A DNA stretch of 64,000 nucleotides from Cryobacterium luteum (GTDB taxonomy: Bacteria; Actinomycetota; Actinomycetes; Actinomycetales; Microbacteriaceae). The DNA lies in NCBI RefSeq assembly GCF_900110125.1, contig NZ_FOCN01000001.1:124001-188000 (forward strand), in the 5' to 3' direction. The notes under the pieces were generated by a model. That model was not told where the DNA came from. It ran no database searches and saw only the letters and a program-made list of their open reading frames with translations. The first letter of the stretch is position 1; each line of letters starts with the position of its first letter. Below are positions 45,984 to 55,512 of this stretch, in pieces. The position numbers were made by a program, and so were the translations under genes.

Positions 45984-46688
45984 GTGACTTCTGACAACGC
46001 GCAACCCACAGTGGATGCCCACCGGCCGCATGCCCGCCGCCCGGTTCTGCGCACCATCGTCGTCTCGGTGATCGTCACGGCGCTTTTCGTCGGTGCCGTG
46101 GCTTTTTCGGCGGGACGGCTCAGTACCATCGTCGACGCCACCCCCGACACGAGCAGTGCTGAGGCAGGCTTCACCCGGGACATGCAGGAGCACCACAACC
46201 AGGGTGTCGAACTGGCCCTGATCGTGCGCGATCTCACCCAGGACGGGCCCGTTCGGCTGCTCGCCTACGACATTGCGACGACACAGGCCAAGCAGAGCGG
46301 GCAGATGTCGGGGTGGCTCGCCGTCTGGGGCCTGCCGCAGTTCGCTCCGGAACCGTCCATGACCTGGATGACCCGGCCGACACTTGCCGGCGCGGAGCAC
46401 AATGCGTCGCACACGACCGACTCCGGCGCAGCCCACATCGCCGGGGAACCAATGCCCGGACTCGCGACCACGGCGCAGATCGCGGCGCTCACCGCGGCAT
46501 CCGGTGTGGAAGCTGAACGGCAGTTTCTCGTCATCATGATCGCCCACCACCGAGGCGCGATCGAAATGGCCGAGGCCGTGCTGGACCGCAGCACGAACGC
46601 GACCGTGCAAAGCTTTGCGACGTCGGTGGTGCTGAGCCAGAAATCCGAGATTGACTTGATGACTGACATGCTCGCTGCACGCTCGTAG
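45984..46688 (+). CDS. DUF305 protein (His-rich, probable metal-binding)
   Basis: This 234-residue protein has one N-terminal membrane helix (about 23-45). Its DUF305 four-helix domain carries MQEHHNQGVELAL and MIAHHRGAIEMAEAVL, the paired His/Glu motifs of the family, and QKSEIDLMTDML. DUF305 proteins are often tied to copper handling or peroxide-related functions; the role here is unknown. It lies 11 bases after the DUF3105 gene and ends near repeat R4. Confidence 0.88.
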   Translation: MTSDNAQPTVDAHRPHARRPVLRTIVVSVIVTALFVGAVAFSAGRLSTIVDATPDTSSAEAGFTRDMQEHHNQGVELALIVRDLTQDGPVRLLAYDIATTQAKQSGQMSGWLAVWGLPQFAPEPSMTWMTRPTLAGAEHNASHTTDSGAAHIAGEPMPGLATTAQIAALTAASGVEAERQFLVIMIAHHRGAIEMAEAVLDRSTNATVQSFATSVVLSQKSEIDLMTDMLAARS

Positions 46689-46706
46689 CCCGCCACCAGA
46701 CGTCGC

Positions 46707-46770
46707 GGGCCCAGCTTCGGGAACCGGGACCATGATCTACCCTCGGCCCAGTTTCCGGGCCCGGGCCCGG
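46707..46770. repeat. Palindromic element R4
   Basis: GGGCCCAGCTTCGGGA, then CCGGGACCATGATCTACC, GGCCCAGTTT and a perfect 16-bp palindrome CCGGGCCCGGGCCCGG (46755-46770) fill the 86-base convergent gap. The CCATGATCTA-containing spacer recurs in R5. Confidence 0.75.
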
Positions 46771-46774
46771 CAAG

Positions 46775-48682
46775 TTAGAGCACAGGACTGGACGTGATCT
46801 GGCGGGCGTAGAGGCTCGCGTAGACGGCGCCACGGGAGAGCAGTTCAGCGTGAGTGCCGCGCTCGACGATACGGCCGGCGTCGACGACGAAGATCACATC
46901 GGCGTCGACGATGGTCGACAGGCGGTGGGCGATGGCGATGGTGGTGCGACCGTGGCTCGCCGTATCAAGCGCGGCCTGCACCACACTCTCCGAGATGGAG
47001 TCGAGCGCGCTCGTTGCCTCGTCGAGAATGAGCACCGGCGGGTCTTTCAGCAGCACCCGGGCGATGGCGATGCGCTGCTTCTCACCGCCGGACAGCCGGT
47101 AACCGCGCTCCCCTACCATCGTGTCGTACTTGTCGGGGAACGAGTCGATAGTGTCGTGAATGTTGGCGGCGCGCGCGGCCGTGACCAGTTCTGCATCCGT
47201 CGCCTCTGGCTTGGCGTAGCGCAGGTTCTCGGCGATCGTCGCGTGGAACAGGTAGGTCTCCTGGCTCACGATGCCGATATGCGACACGAGCGATTCCTGC
47301 TGCAGGTCACGCACGTCGACGCCGGAGAACAACACCCGACCGGCCGAGGCCTCGTAAAAGCGCGGGATCAGGTACGACACGGTGGTCTTGCCGGCGCCCG
47401 ACGGGCCGACGAACGCGGCAAATTGACCCGGTTCGATAGTGAGCGACACGTCGGCGAGGGTGGGGCGGGCGTCACCGCCGGCATCCGGATAACTGAAACG
47501 CACGTGGTCGAACTCGACCCGACCGCGATCACCACCGGCCGACGGCACCTGGGCCGCGTCGGGCTTGTCGCTGATCGCCGGCTTCAGGTCGAGGTACTCG
47601 AAGATGCGCGCAAACAACGCCGAGGAGGTCTGCAGGTCGAGCGCAACGCGCATGAGGCCGAGCAGCGGAAAGATCAGCCGCGCCTGCACGGTCGTGAACG
47701 CCACGATCGTGCCGGGCGTGACATCCGTCGTGCCGTTGAACATGAGCGCCCCGGCCACGAGGTACACGATCGCCGGGATCGCGGACAGGAACACGCTGAC
47801 CGTGGCAAAGAACCACTGGCCGCTCATCTGCTGGCTGACCTGCAGCCGCACCTGGTTGCGGTTTTCCTGCGCGTACCGATCGATCTCGTTCTGCTGCCGG
47901 GTGAAGCTCTTCGAGAGCAGGATGCCGGACACGCTCAGGGTCTCCTGGGTGATCGCCGTCATGTCCGACAGCGATTCCTGGGTTTTACCGGCGATGCGTG
48001 CCCGAACCTGCCCCACCCGGCGTTGCGCAAACACCAGGATCGGCATCAGCACCACCGCGACGATGGTCAGTTGCCAGCTCAGCAGCAGCATCGCCACGAA
48101 CGCCGCGATCACCGTGACCGTGTTGCCCAGAATGCTCGAGATGGTGTTGGTCAGCACGGTCGCGACGCCGCCGACGTCGTTCTGCAGTCGCGACTGAATC
48201 ACGCCGGTCTTGGTCTTGGTGAAAAAACTCAGCTCCATCGCCTGCAGGTGGGTGAACAGTCGCACCCGCAGGGCACCCATCACCTTGTTTCCGACGGTGG
48301 CCGTGAGCCAGGTCTGCCAGACACCGAGCAGGGCATTCACCAGAAAGACACCGAGCATCATCGCTACCAGTACCCCCAGCACCGAAAGGTTGGGGGTGCC
48401 TCCTGGCGGGAAAAGACCGTCGTCAAAGGCCCGCTGGGTGAGCAGCGGCGGCACCACTGAGAGGGCTGCGCTGATCAGAACGAGCACGACGGTGATGCTG
48501 AGCGTGCTGCGGTGCGGAGCGAACAGTGCGCCGATCCGAGCCAGCAGATGCGGGATGCGCGGGGCGAGCGCGTTCTCGGCGCGCTGCGCTGCAGCATCCG
48601 CTCCACTAACCCGCTTGCGGGGACGCTCGACCCCAGCCTGCTGCCGCGGGCCATGCCCAGGGGCGCCGTGCATTCCACTCAT
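46775..48682 (-). CDS. ABC exporter, fused membrane and ATPase domains
   Basis: This 635-residue half-transporter has six membrane helices (about 65-350) and an ABC domain (about 390-620). The ABC domain has GPSGAGKTT, a Q-loop GIVSQETYLF, the signature RLSGGEKQRIAIARV, LILDEATSALD and the H-loop IAHRLST. The basic Gly-rich N terminus (about 1-35) is cytosolic. It resembles drug/lipid exporters of the MsbA/BmrA type. Substrate unknown. It is monocistronic and converges on the DUF305 gene. Confidence 0.92.
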   Translation of the reverse strand: MSGMHGAPGHGPRQQAGVERPRKRVSGADAAAQRAENALAPRIPHLLARIGALFAPHRSTLSITVVLVLISAALSVVPPLLTQRAFDDGLFPPGGTPNLSVLGVLVAMMLGVFLVNALLGVWQTWLTATVGNKVMGALRVRLFTHLQAMELSFFTKTKTGVIQSRLQNDVGGVATVLTNTISSILGNTVTVIAAFVAMLLLSWQLTIVAVVLMPILVFAQRRVGQVRARIAGKTQESLSDMTAITQETLSVSGILLSKSFTRQQNEIDRYAQENRNQVRLQVSQQMSGQWFFATVSVFLSAIPAIVYLVAGALMFNGTTDVTPGTIVAFTTVQARLIFPLLGLMRVALDLQTSSALFARIFEYLDLKPAISDKPDAAQVPSAGGDRGRVEFDHVRFSYPDAGGDARPTLADVSLTIEPGQFAAFVGPSGAGKTTVSYLIPRFYEASAGRVLFSGVDVRDLQQESLVSHIGIVSQETYLFHATIAENLRYAKPEATDAELVTAARAANIHDTIDSFPDKYDTMVGERGYRLSGGEKQRIAIARVLLKDPPVLILDEATSALDSISESVVQAALDTASHGRTTIAIAHRLSTIVDADVIFVVDAGRIVERGTHAELLSRGAVYASLYARQITSSPVL

Positions 48683-48716
48683 GCATTTACTCTAAACGTC
48701 ACCGCCGACCCACCAG

Positions 48717-48755
48717 AACGGATGCCCGTGGCCGGGCCGGCCACGGGCATCCGTT
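48717..48755 (-). terminator. Long GC hairpin after the sugar importer operon
   Basis: AACGGATGCCCGTGG (from 48717) pairs with CCACGGGCATCCGTT (to 48755) around a GGCC-rich centre, giving a stem of at least 15 bases just after the MalG-like permease gene. The stem ends are the CGGATGC/GCATCCG core seen throughout the window. Confidence 0.7.
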
Positions 48756-48773
48756 TGCGCGCAGAACCGGTAT

Positions 48774-49742
48774 CTACCCCTTGGTGGCGCCGGCCAGCAG
48801 GCCACGCACGAAGTATCGCTGCAGGGAGAGGAACACGATCACCGGAACGATGATGGAGAGGAACGCAGCCGCCGTGAGCAGGTACCAGTCCTGCCCGCGA
48901 GCTCCCGAGAGTTCCGCGAGCAGCTTCGTCATGGGCGCGACCCTGCCGTCCGCAAAGATCAGGGCAACGAGCAGGTCGTTCCACACCCAGATGAACTGGA
49001 AGATGGCGATCGACGCGATGGCCGGCATGTTCAGTGGCAACACGATCCGGAAGAAGATCTGCGCGTGGCCAGCGCCATCGACTCGAGCCGCCTCGATGAC
49101 ATCGGCCGGAATCTCCGAGACAAAGTTGTGCAGCAGGTAGATGGCCAGCGGCAGGCCGAACATGGAGTGGGCGATCCACACCTGCGCGTAGCCGCCCGCC
49201 GCGAGCGGCTCGACCGAGGGAAATCCGAAGAACTCGCCCTGCGAGAAAAACAACAGCAGCGGCACGAGGGCCATCTGGATCGGCACGATCTGAAGCGCGA
49301 ACACGCTGATGAACAAAATGTCCTTGCCGCGAAAGTCGATCCAGGCGAACGCGTAGGCGGCCATGCTCGCGATCATCAGCGGTATCACGGTTGCCGGGAG
49401 CGTGATTGCGATCGAGTTGATGAAGGAACCAGCCAGATCGAGCTGGCTGTTTCCCGCACCAAGGGCCGTGGTGTAGTTGTCGAGGGTGAAGCCGGGGTTC
49501 TGGAAGATGGTCCACCACCCGGTGGTGCGCACCTCCTGGGCGGGCCGGAACGAGGAGATGAACAGACCCAAAGTGGGCAGGGTCCAGAACACCGCGATGA
49601 CCAATGCCGCAATGGTCGCGCCGCGACTGGTGAGTCGCCGCTTGGCGTTCTTGGCGACCGAATTCTCGGCGCGGCCTTCTCCTCGGCGCTGTTGCCTTTT
49701 TCTGCCTGCGTCAACGGACATTTTTTCAGGTGTGACCGTCAT
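48774..49742 (-). CDS. Sugar ABC permease (AglG/MalG type)
   Basis: This 322-residue permease has six membrane helices and the EAA motif EAARVDGAGHAQIFFRIVLPL near residues 215-235. The N-terminal cytosolic stretch is basic (about 1-35). It overlaps the companion permease gene by four bases. Together with the permease and lipoprotein upstream it forms an alpha-glucoside/maltose-type importer. No ATPase gene lies nearby, so a shared MsiK-type ATPase elsewhere is likely. Confidence 0.9.
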   Translation of the reverse strand: MTVTPEKMSVDAGRKRQQRRGEGRAENSVAKNAKRRLTSRGATIAALVIAVFWTLPTLGLFISSFRPAQEVRTTGWWTIFQNPGFTLDNYTTALGAGNSQLDLAGSFINSIAITLPATVIPLMIASMAAYAFAWIDFRGKDILFISVFALQIVPIQMALVPLLLFFSQGEFFGFPSVEPLAAGGYAQVWIAHSMFGLPLAIYLLHNFVSEIPADVIEAARVDGAGHAQIFFRIVLPLNMPAIASIAIFQFIWVWNDLLVALIFADGRVAPMTKLLAELSGARGQDWYLLTAAAFLSIIVPVIVFLSLQRYFVRGLLAGATKG

Positions 49743-50872
49743 CGGATTTCCCTCTGCTTCTTGATCTGGCGGGCGTTATAGACGACTATCGGCACCACCA
49801 GCACGAACAGGATCACTGCGAATGCAGCCGATCGGCCCAGCTCGAAGTTCTTGAACTGGGTATACATTTCATTGGCGACGACGCTGGTGTCATTCGCGCC
49901 ACCGGTCATGGTGCGAACGATGTCGAAGACCTTGAGCGAGACGATCGAGATCGTCGTGAGTACGACGATCAGGGCGCTGCGGATGCCGGGAACCGTGACG
50001 TTCCTGAATCTCTGCCAGGCATTGGTCCCGTCGAGTTCCGCAGCTTCCATTTGCTCGACCGGCACACCTTTGATGGCCGCGGAAAGAACAACCATCGCGA
50101 AACCGGTTTGCGCCCAGATAAGTACGACGATGAGGAAGAAGGTATTCCATGGGGACTCGGAGATGAAGTCCACCGGCTGCCCGCCGAACCAGACCACGAG
50201 CTGGTTCAGGAGCCCGATCTGCTCCTGTTCTGCCGGACGAGCCGTATATACGAAACGCCAGATGATCGACGCACCGACGAACGAGATGGCTACCGGCAGG
50301 AAGACCAGGGTCTTGAAATACTTCTCGCCGCGGCTCTTGTCGATGAACACGGCATAGGCCAGTCCGGCGATGGTGGACACAACTGGAACGATGAGCACCC
50401 AGATGATCGTGTTGATGATGATGCGCACGTTATCGGGCTGGGTGAACACCCACACGAAGTTCTCCAGCCCGACGAACCGATCACCGCGAGCGCTCATGAA
50501 GGCTTGCACCGTCGTTTGAATGGTCGGAATGACCAGGCCAATGGTGAGCAGCAGGATGGCCGGGGCAAGAAACCCGACGAGCTGGAATAGATACCCCGCT
50601 CCCTTACGGCCGCGATAGTCGATGTAGAAAAAGCCGAGACCGAGAACACCGGCAGCGATGATGGCCCAGGTGTAGGAGTTGCCGACAAGGAGGAGAACCA
50701 CCGGTGCGAGCACACAGACAGCCAGACGAATGACGGTGTAGATGGTGCCGGAACGGGGGGCGATCTCGACGAAGAACAGAATGGCGGCGATGACGATGCC
50801 GAAGGCCACGATGATGATGGGAACCTGCGCCAGCGGGGGAAGCTGCGCTAGCCACGAGAAGAAGGCGGACAT
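49739..50872 (-). CDS. Sugar ABC permease (AglF/MalF type)
   Basis: This permease of about 377 residues has three extra N-terminal membrane helices followed by the six-helix core, with the EAA-type motif MEAAELDGTNAWQRFRNVTVP. It resembles alpha-glucoside (Agl) permeases. ATG 50872 (MSAFFSWLAQ) is chosen because it places the first helix near the start; the frame is open to 50947 without an SD. It overlaps the AglG-like gene and follows the binding-protein gene. Confidence 0.88.
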   Translation of the reverse strand: MSAFFSWLAQLPPLAQVPIIIVAFGIVIAAILFFVEIAPRSGTIYTVIRLAVCVLAPVVLLLVGNSYTWAIIAAGVLGLGFFYIDYRGRKGAGYLFQLVGFLAPAILLLTIGLVIPTIQTTVQAFMSARGDRFVGLENFVWVFTQPDNVRIIINTIIWVLIVPVVSTIAGLAYAVFIDKSRGEKYFKTLVFLPVAISFVGASIIWRFVYTARPAEQEQIGLLNQLVVWFGGQPVDFISESPWNTFFLIVVLIWAQTGFAMVVLSAAIKGVPVEQMEAAELDGTNAWQRFRNVTVPGIRSALIVVLTTISIVSLKVFDIVRTMTGGANDTSVVANEMYTQFKNFELGRSAAFAVILFVLVVPIVVYNARQIKKQREIR

Positions 50873-51019
50873 CTGAAACCCTTCGAGTACGACAATGGAC
50901 CCTGGAGATCGTGCGCGAACCGGTGAAAACGTATCGATAACGTACACCTGCAGTGCGAGGTGTGCCGCCCGACTTCGAAGGCGGGCGGCACACCGGTCAT
51001 GCGTGAGGTACTGGAGGAA

Positions 51020-52339
51020 CTAGCTCGACGGCCAGCCTGCCTCGATGCTCGAGAGCACCTCGGAGGTGGGGGTACCGTTGACCCAACTGACGATCCCCTT
51101 GAAGAACGTTCCCGCTCCCACCGCACCCGGCATCAGGTCGGAGGCGTCGAAGCGGAACGTGGTGTCGGGGTCCTGCAGGATCCTGATCGATTCAGCAAGG
51201 ATCGGGCTGTCAACGAGGTCAGGGTCGACCCCATTGTTGGCGCTGATGCCGCCGCCGATCGAGACGAGGCTGTTCGCCCATTCCGGGGTGGAAAGGTATT
51301 CCTGAACGGCTTGGGTGTCGGCGTCATCGGTGAAGGCACCGACGATCTCGCCACCGCCCGTGACTGCCTGGCCACCGGCTTCGATCGACGGGGTCATGAA
51401 CGCCCAGATGTCCGAATCCGGGCCGACCTTCCCGCCGGCGTCGCCGAGGAATCCGTCGAAGAAGGATGCCTGGTGGGTCAGCGCGCAGGTGCCGTCAACG
51501 ATGGGGGCAGCGACGTCACCGAACGGGACGCTGTTGATCGATTTCACGTCGCCAAACCCGGCATTCACGTAGGCCGGGTTGAGCAGGATCTCTCCCACGG
51601 AGTCAAAGGCTTCCGCGATGGCCGGGTCGGTGAACGGAACCTCGTTAGCCACCCACTGGTCGTAGACGTCCGGGCCGGCCTGGCGCAGGACGAGGTCTTC
51701 AATCCAGTCCGTTCCCGGCCAGCCGGTGGCATCACCGGAACCGAATCCGGCGCACCACGGCTCCGTTCCGGTCGTCTCCTGAATGGTCTGCGTCAGGGCG
51801 AGCAGGTCGTCCCAGGTTTCGGGAACCTCAACCCCCCATTCCGCGAACTTGGTGGGCGAGTACCAGATGAAGCCCTTGAGGTTTGCTTTGAACGGAGCAC
51901 CGTAGAAGACATCGTCGACGGTACCGTAAGCCTTCCAGTCTTCCGACCAGTACTCGTCGACGTTGGCTTCGACCGCGGCCGGAGCCGGCTTGATGAAGTC
52001 ACGGCTGGCCAGGTCTGCCAGCAGTCCAGGCTGGGGGAAGATGCCGATGTCGGGAGGGTTGCCGCCCTGGGCACGAATAGAGATCTGGGATTCGAACTCC
52101 TTCGACGATTCGTACTGAATGTCGATGTTGTTGTCTTTCTCCCAGTCAGCCCACGATTTCTCGAGCTGCTCGGCCTCGAAATCGGCGATGGTGCTGTAGA
52201 CGGTGACGACACCGTCGCCCTCGGCTCCGGCGTCATCGGCTGTTGAACCGGGGCCGCCGGAACAACCGGCCAGAGCCAGACCAGCAATCGCCGCCATGGC
52301 AATCGGTGCTGTAATTCGACGGTGCAGGGAAGGCCGCAT
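51020..52339 (-). CDS. Extracellular sugar-binding lipoprotein (AglE type)
   Basis: This 439-residue binding lipoprotein has a signal peptide and a lipobox ALAGC (Cys about 23). The body has EFESQISIRAQGGNPPDIGIFPQPG, WYSPTKFAEWGVEVPETW and ALTHQASFFDGF, as in alpha-glucoside-binding AglE-like proteins. ATG 52339 follows AGGAG seven bases upstream. It is the first gene of the importer. A partly symmetric TTGCCAATTGCTAA lies in the promoter region and may bind a LacI-type regulator. Substrate unproven. Confidence 0.9.
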   Translation of the reverse strand: MRPSLHRRITAPIAMAAIAGLALAGCSGGPGSTADDAGAEGDGVVTVYSTIADFEAEQLEKSWADWEKDNNIDIQYESSKEFESQISIRAQGGNPPDIGIFPQPGLLADLASRDFIKPAPAAVEANVDEYWSEDWKAYGTVDDVFYGAPFKANLKGFIWYSPTKFAEWGVEVPETWDDLLALTQTIQETTGTEPWCAGFGSGDATGWPGTDWIEDLVLRQAGPDVYDQWVANEVPFTDPAIAEAFDSVGEILLNPAYVNAGFGDVKSINSVPFGDVAAPIVDGTCALTHQASFFDGFLGDAGGKVGPDSDIWAFMTPSIEAGGQAVTGGGEIVGAFTDDADTQAVQEYLSTPEWANSLVSIGGGISANNGVDPDLVDSPILAESIRILQDPDTTFRFDASDLMPGAVGAGTFFKGIVSWVNGTPTSEVLSSIEAGWPSS

Positions 52340-52527
52340 CTTGTTTCTCCTCATTGAGTGGTACCGAATCGGTGGGTAACGGCGGGGACCGGGTGCACTC
52401 GAGTTAGGGCATGACTCGACCAACCTCCGGAACCGGTTTGACCACAAAGTACGATGCGGTTTAGCAATTGGCAAGGTTGGAACTGTAACAAGATGACAAA
52501 GATCGCGAATTCGTCACTTCTCTGAAC

Positions 52528-52568
52528 AACAAAAGGGGCGCCGTCTCCTTACGGAAACGACGCCCCTT
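52528..52568 (-). terminator. Intrinsic terminator of rplJ-rplL
   Basis: On the minus strand AAGGGGCG...CGCCCCTT (52561-52568 with 52533-52540), extended by inner ACG/CGT pairs, is followed by TTTTGTTG. This is a canonical intrinsic terminator about 65 bases after rplL. Confidence 0.85.
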
Positions 52569-52631
52569 GCGCGCTGACCGGCCCGAAGGCCCGTCGGCTA
52601 CGCCTCAATCAGAGCCCCTGCGGGGCGCAGA

Positions 52632-53015
52632 TTACTTGAGGGTAACGGTTGCGCCGGCCTCTTCGAGGGAAGCCTTAGCCTTCTCGGCAGCGTCCTTGGC
52701 AACGCCCTCGAGGACGGTCTTCGGCGCGCCATCGACAACGGCCTTGGCCTCGCCGAGGCCCAGGCTGGTGAGCTCGCGCACAACCTTGATGACCTGGATC
52801 TTCTTGTCGCCGACGGCGTCAAGGATGACGTCGAACGCGGTCTGCTCTTCGACCTCTTCAGCAGCAGCGGCGGGGCCAGCGGCTCCGGCAGCGGCGACGG
52901 GAGCGGCTGCGGTGACCTCGAAGGTCTCCTCGAACGCCTTGACGAACTCGGAGAGCTCGATGAGGGTCAGGCCCTTGAACTGCTCAAGCAGGTCTTCAGT
53001 GGAAAGCTTTGCCAT
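52632..53015 (-). CDS. rplL: Ribosomal protein L7/L12
   Basis: This 127-residue acidic ribosomal stalk protein has an N-terminal dimerisation region ([22 protein letters not shown]), an Ala/Pro/Gly hinge (about 37-55) and the C-terminal factor-binding domain ([27 protein letters not shown]). It is placed 52 bases after rplJ in the usual order. The gene is poor in the AGCGGATGC motif, like other highly expressed genes here. Confidence 0.98.
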   Translation of the reverse strand: MAKLSTEDLLEQFKGLTLIELSEFVKAFEETFEVTAAAPVAAAGAAGPAAAAEEVEEQTAFDVILDAVGDKKIQVIKVVRELTSLGLGEAKAVVDGAPKTVLEGVAKDAAEKAKASLEEAGATVTLK

Positions 53016-53067
53016 GATGTACTCCTATAGTTTCTAAAAAATTCGTGAACCGTGAACGGGCAGGTGC

Positions 53068-53583
53068 CTAGTTCGCGGACTCCTGCTTCTCACGCAGCGC
53101 GTCGATGGTGCGAACAGCCTTCGACAGCGGTGCCTGGAAGAGATAAGCGGCTCCGAACAGCGATGCCTTGAAGGCGCCGGCCAGCTTGGCCAGCAGCACC
53201 TCGCGGGACTCGAGGTCGGCAAGCTTGCCAACCTCCGCTGCGGTGAGCGGGTTACCGTCAAAGTAACCGCCCTTTACCACCAGGAGAGGGTTTGCCTTGG
53301 TAAAGGCACGCAGGGTCTTCGCGACGGCGACGGGGTCTCCGTGTACGAAGGCGATAGCGGACGGACCGACAAGTTCCTCGTCGAACGAGGTGATGCCGGC
53401 CTTGTTGGCCGCAATCTTGGTGAGCGTGTTCTTTACCACGGCGTACGTGGCGTCCTCACTGATGGACGTGCGCAGGCTCTTGAGCTGCGCAACAGTGAGA
53501 CCGCGGTACTCGGTGAGCAGAACGGCGGTCGAGCTTTCGAATTTCTCCGTAAGCTCGGCGACCGTTGCTTCCTTGTTCGCCAT
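53068..53583 (-). CDS. rplJ: Ribosomal protein L10
   Basis: This 171-residue stalk base protein begins [21 protein letters not shown] with the conserved [19 protein letters not shown] 53583 follows GAGGAGCACC. L10-L7/L12 usually autoregulates by binding its mRNA leader, and the structured leader at 53600-53760 is the likely site. Confidence 0.97.
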   Translation of the reverse strand: MANKEATVAELTEKFESSTAVLLTEYRGLTVAQLKSLRTSISEDATYAVVKNTLTKIAANKAGITSFDEELVGPSAIAFVHGDPVAVAKTLRAFTKANPLLVVKGGYFDGNPLTAAEVGKLADLESREVLLAKLAGAFKASLFGAAYLFQAPLSKAVRTIDALREKQESAN

Positions 53584-53633
53584 GGTGCTCCTCATTAATA
53601 ATCATGTGCCGGGTAGCCCGGGGCGCAGACATG

Positions 53634-53664
53634 AAAAAAGCTCCAGCGCAAGGCGCCGGAGCTT
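53634..53664 (-). promoter_or_regulatory. L10 leader hairpin (attenuator-like)
   Basis: On the minus strand, AAGCTCCgGCGC-ctt-GCGCtGGAGCTT (53664 to 53638) is followed by TTTTTT, an intrinsic-terminator-like hairpin about 50 bases before rplJ. The remaining leader (to about 53800) likely holds the L10-binding structure; an L10-leader attenuator is inferred. The 327-base gap 53584-53910 otherwise has only the MFS promoter. Confidence 0.65.
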
Positions 53665-53850
53665 GGGGAACAATCCAAAAGACTGTAACTGAACTTCGAA
53701 CACCTGCGCGGGCCGTTCACGTGAATGAACCTTCGTCTGCACTTCTGTCTCTCGACATAGCGCAGCAACCGGCGGTCTGTGGCTGAGGACCACTGTACGG
53801 CACGGGTCGGGCGCGTGCAAATCAGGGGCGGCGGCATCCGTTGGAAAGAT

Positions 53851-53896
53851 GATTGACATCCATCAACTACTTATCTATCGTTGATAGTTGTCAATC
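53851..53896. promoter_or_regulatory. MarR-type operator/promoter of the MFS gene
   Basis: GATTGACA (53851-53858) and TGTCAATC (53889-53896) are perfect outer inverted arms. ATCAAC (53862-53867)/GTTGAT (53880-53885) and CTATC-gtt-GATAG (53875-53887) lie within. TTGACA (53853-53858) and TATCGT (53876-53881), 17 bases apart, form a plausible promoter covered by the dyad, so a bound MarR protein would block transcription. Confidence 0.65.
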
Positions 53897-53910
53897 ATTT
53901 GAGGAGTCGC

Positions 53911-55512
53911 ATGAGCCGCGCCAACCGTACCCAGCGGGAACCCATCAACGAGGGCTCGATGACCCATCGTCAGGTGCTCGAAGCACTCTCGGGCCTGCTG
54001 CTGGGCATGTTCGTGTCGATTCTGGCCAACACCGTCGTGAGCACCTCGTTGCCGCTCATTCTCAGCGATCTCAAGGGTTCGCAGTCCGCCTACACCTGGG
54101 TGGTCACGGCCACCCTGCTGGCCACGACGGTCAGCACGCCGATCTGGGGCAAATTCGCCGACCTGTTCAACCGCAAGCTGCTCATTCAGCTGGCCCTCGG
54201 CGTGTTCGTGATTGGCAGCGCGCTCGCCGGTTTCTCGCAGGATGCCGGCACGCTCATCGCCTTCCGCGTATTGCAGGGCCTCGGCGCCGGCGGTCTGGTA
54301 GCCCTCAGCCAGATCATCATGGCCGACATCATCAGCCCCCGCGAGCGCGGCCGCTACGCCGGCCTGTTCGGCGCGGTCATGGCCCTCGGCACCATCGGCG
54401 GCCCGCTGCTCGGCGGCGTCGTGACGGATGCCTTCGGGTGGCGCTGGAATTTCTTCATCGCCCTCCCGGTGGCGATCGTCGCTATCGTGCTCTTGCAGCG
54501 CACCCTGCACCTGCCGCCTCGCGTGAAGCGGGTCGTGCGCATCGATTACCTCGGCGCCGCGCTCATCACGAGTGGTGTTTCGCTCCTCCTGATCTGGGTG
54601 ACGCTGGCCGGTTCGCAGTTCGAGTGGCTCTCACTGACTTCGTGGGCCATGGTGATCGGCGCCGCCGTTCTGCTCGTCGTGGCGATCATCGTGGAGTTTC
54701 GTGCGCCGGAACCGATCATTCCGCTCAGCTTGTTTCGCAACCACACCTTCAGCCTCTCAACCGTTGCGAGCCTCGCGGTGGGTGTCTCGCTGTTCGGCAC
54801 CTCGGTCTACCTCAGCCAATACATGCAGCTCGCCCGCGGCGCCACGCCCACCCAGTCGGGTCTCCTCACGATTCCGATGATGGGAGGCCTGCTCATCTCG
54901 TCGACCCTGTTCGGCACGGTGATCAGCCGGCGCGGAACCTGGAAGTCGATCATGGTCTCCGGCTCAGTGCTCATGCTCGCCGGCACCACCCTGCTCGGCA
55001 CCCTCGATGTGAACACGAGTCTCGTCTTCGTCGGCGTCTATATGTTCATCCTCGGCGCCGGCGTTGGCATGGTCATGCAAAACCTCGTTTTGGTCGTGCA
55101 GAACACCATCGAGGTGCGGCACCTCGGCGTGGCCACGAGCTCGGTGACCTTCTTTCGTAGCCTCGGCGGGGCGGTCGGCGTCTCGGTGATGGGCTCCATC
55201 CTCGGCAGCGTCGTCGCTACCCAGATCACGAGCAGCGTCGGCAACCTCAGCCCAAGCAATCAAGCGGATGCCGGCCGGCTGCTCGGCGACGGCGTCATTC
55301 CACAGGTGAATCTGCTGCCCGATGTGCTGCGCATCATCGTGGAAACGGCCTACGGCTCCGGCGTCGGCACGATCTTTTTGATCAGCGCACCGCTGGCCCT
55401 CGTCACCCTGCTCACGGTGTCGCTCCTGCCGAATCATGCTCTCGGAACGGAGACCGGCATCGATCGGGCCCACGATACGGCGTTGGTTTCGGCGCCGGAG
55501 GCCATGCCGTGA
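53911..55512 (+). CDS. MFS multidrug exporter (DHA2/EmrB-QacA type)
   Basis: This 533-residue major facilitator has about 14 membrane helices. Motifs include WVVTATLLATTVSTPIWGKFADLFNRK (motif A region), LGAGGLVALSQIIMADIISPRERG and GTIGGPLLGGVV (motif C). ATG 53911 follows TTTGAGGAG. It overlaps the MarR gene by four bases, indicating a self-regulated drug-efflux unit. Confidence 0.92.
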   Translation: MSRANRTQREPINEGSMTHRQVLEALSGLLLGMFVSILANTVVSTSLPLILSDLKGSQSAYTWVVTATLLATTVSTPIWGKFADLFNRKLLIQLALGVFVIGSALAGFSQDAGTLIAFRVLQGLGAGGLVALSQIIMADIISPRERGRYAGLFGAVMALGTIGGPLLGGVVTDAFGWRWNFFIALPVAIVAIVLLQRTLHLPPRVKRVVRIDYLGAALITSGVSLLLIWVTLAGSQFEWLSLTSWAMVIGAAVLLVVAIIVEFRAPEPIIPLSLFRNHTFSLSTVASLAVGVSLFGTSVYLSQYMQLARGATPTQSGLLTIPMMGGLLISSTLFGTVISRRGTWKSIMVSGSVLMLAGTTLLGTLDVNTSLVFVGVYMFILGAGVGMVMQNLVLVVQNTIEVRHLGVATSSVTFFRSLGGAVGVSVMGSILGSVVATQITSSVGNLSPSNQADAGRLLGDGVIPQVNLLPDVLRIIVETAYGSGVGTIFLISAPLALVTLLTVSLLPNHALGTETGIDRAHDTALVSAPEAMP

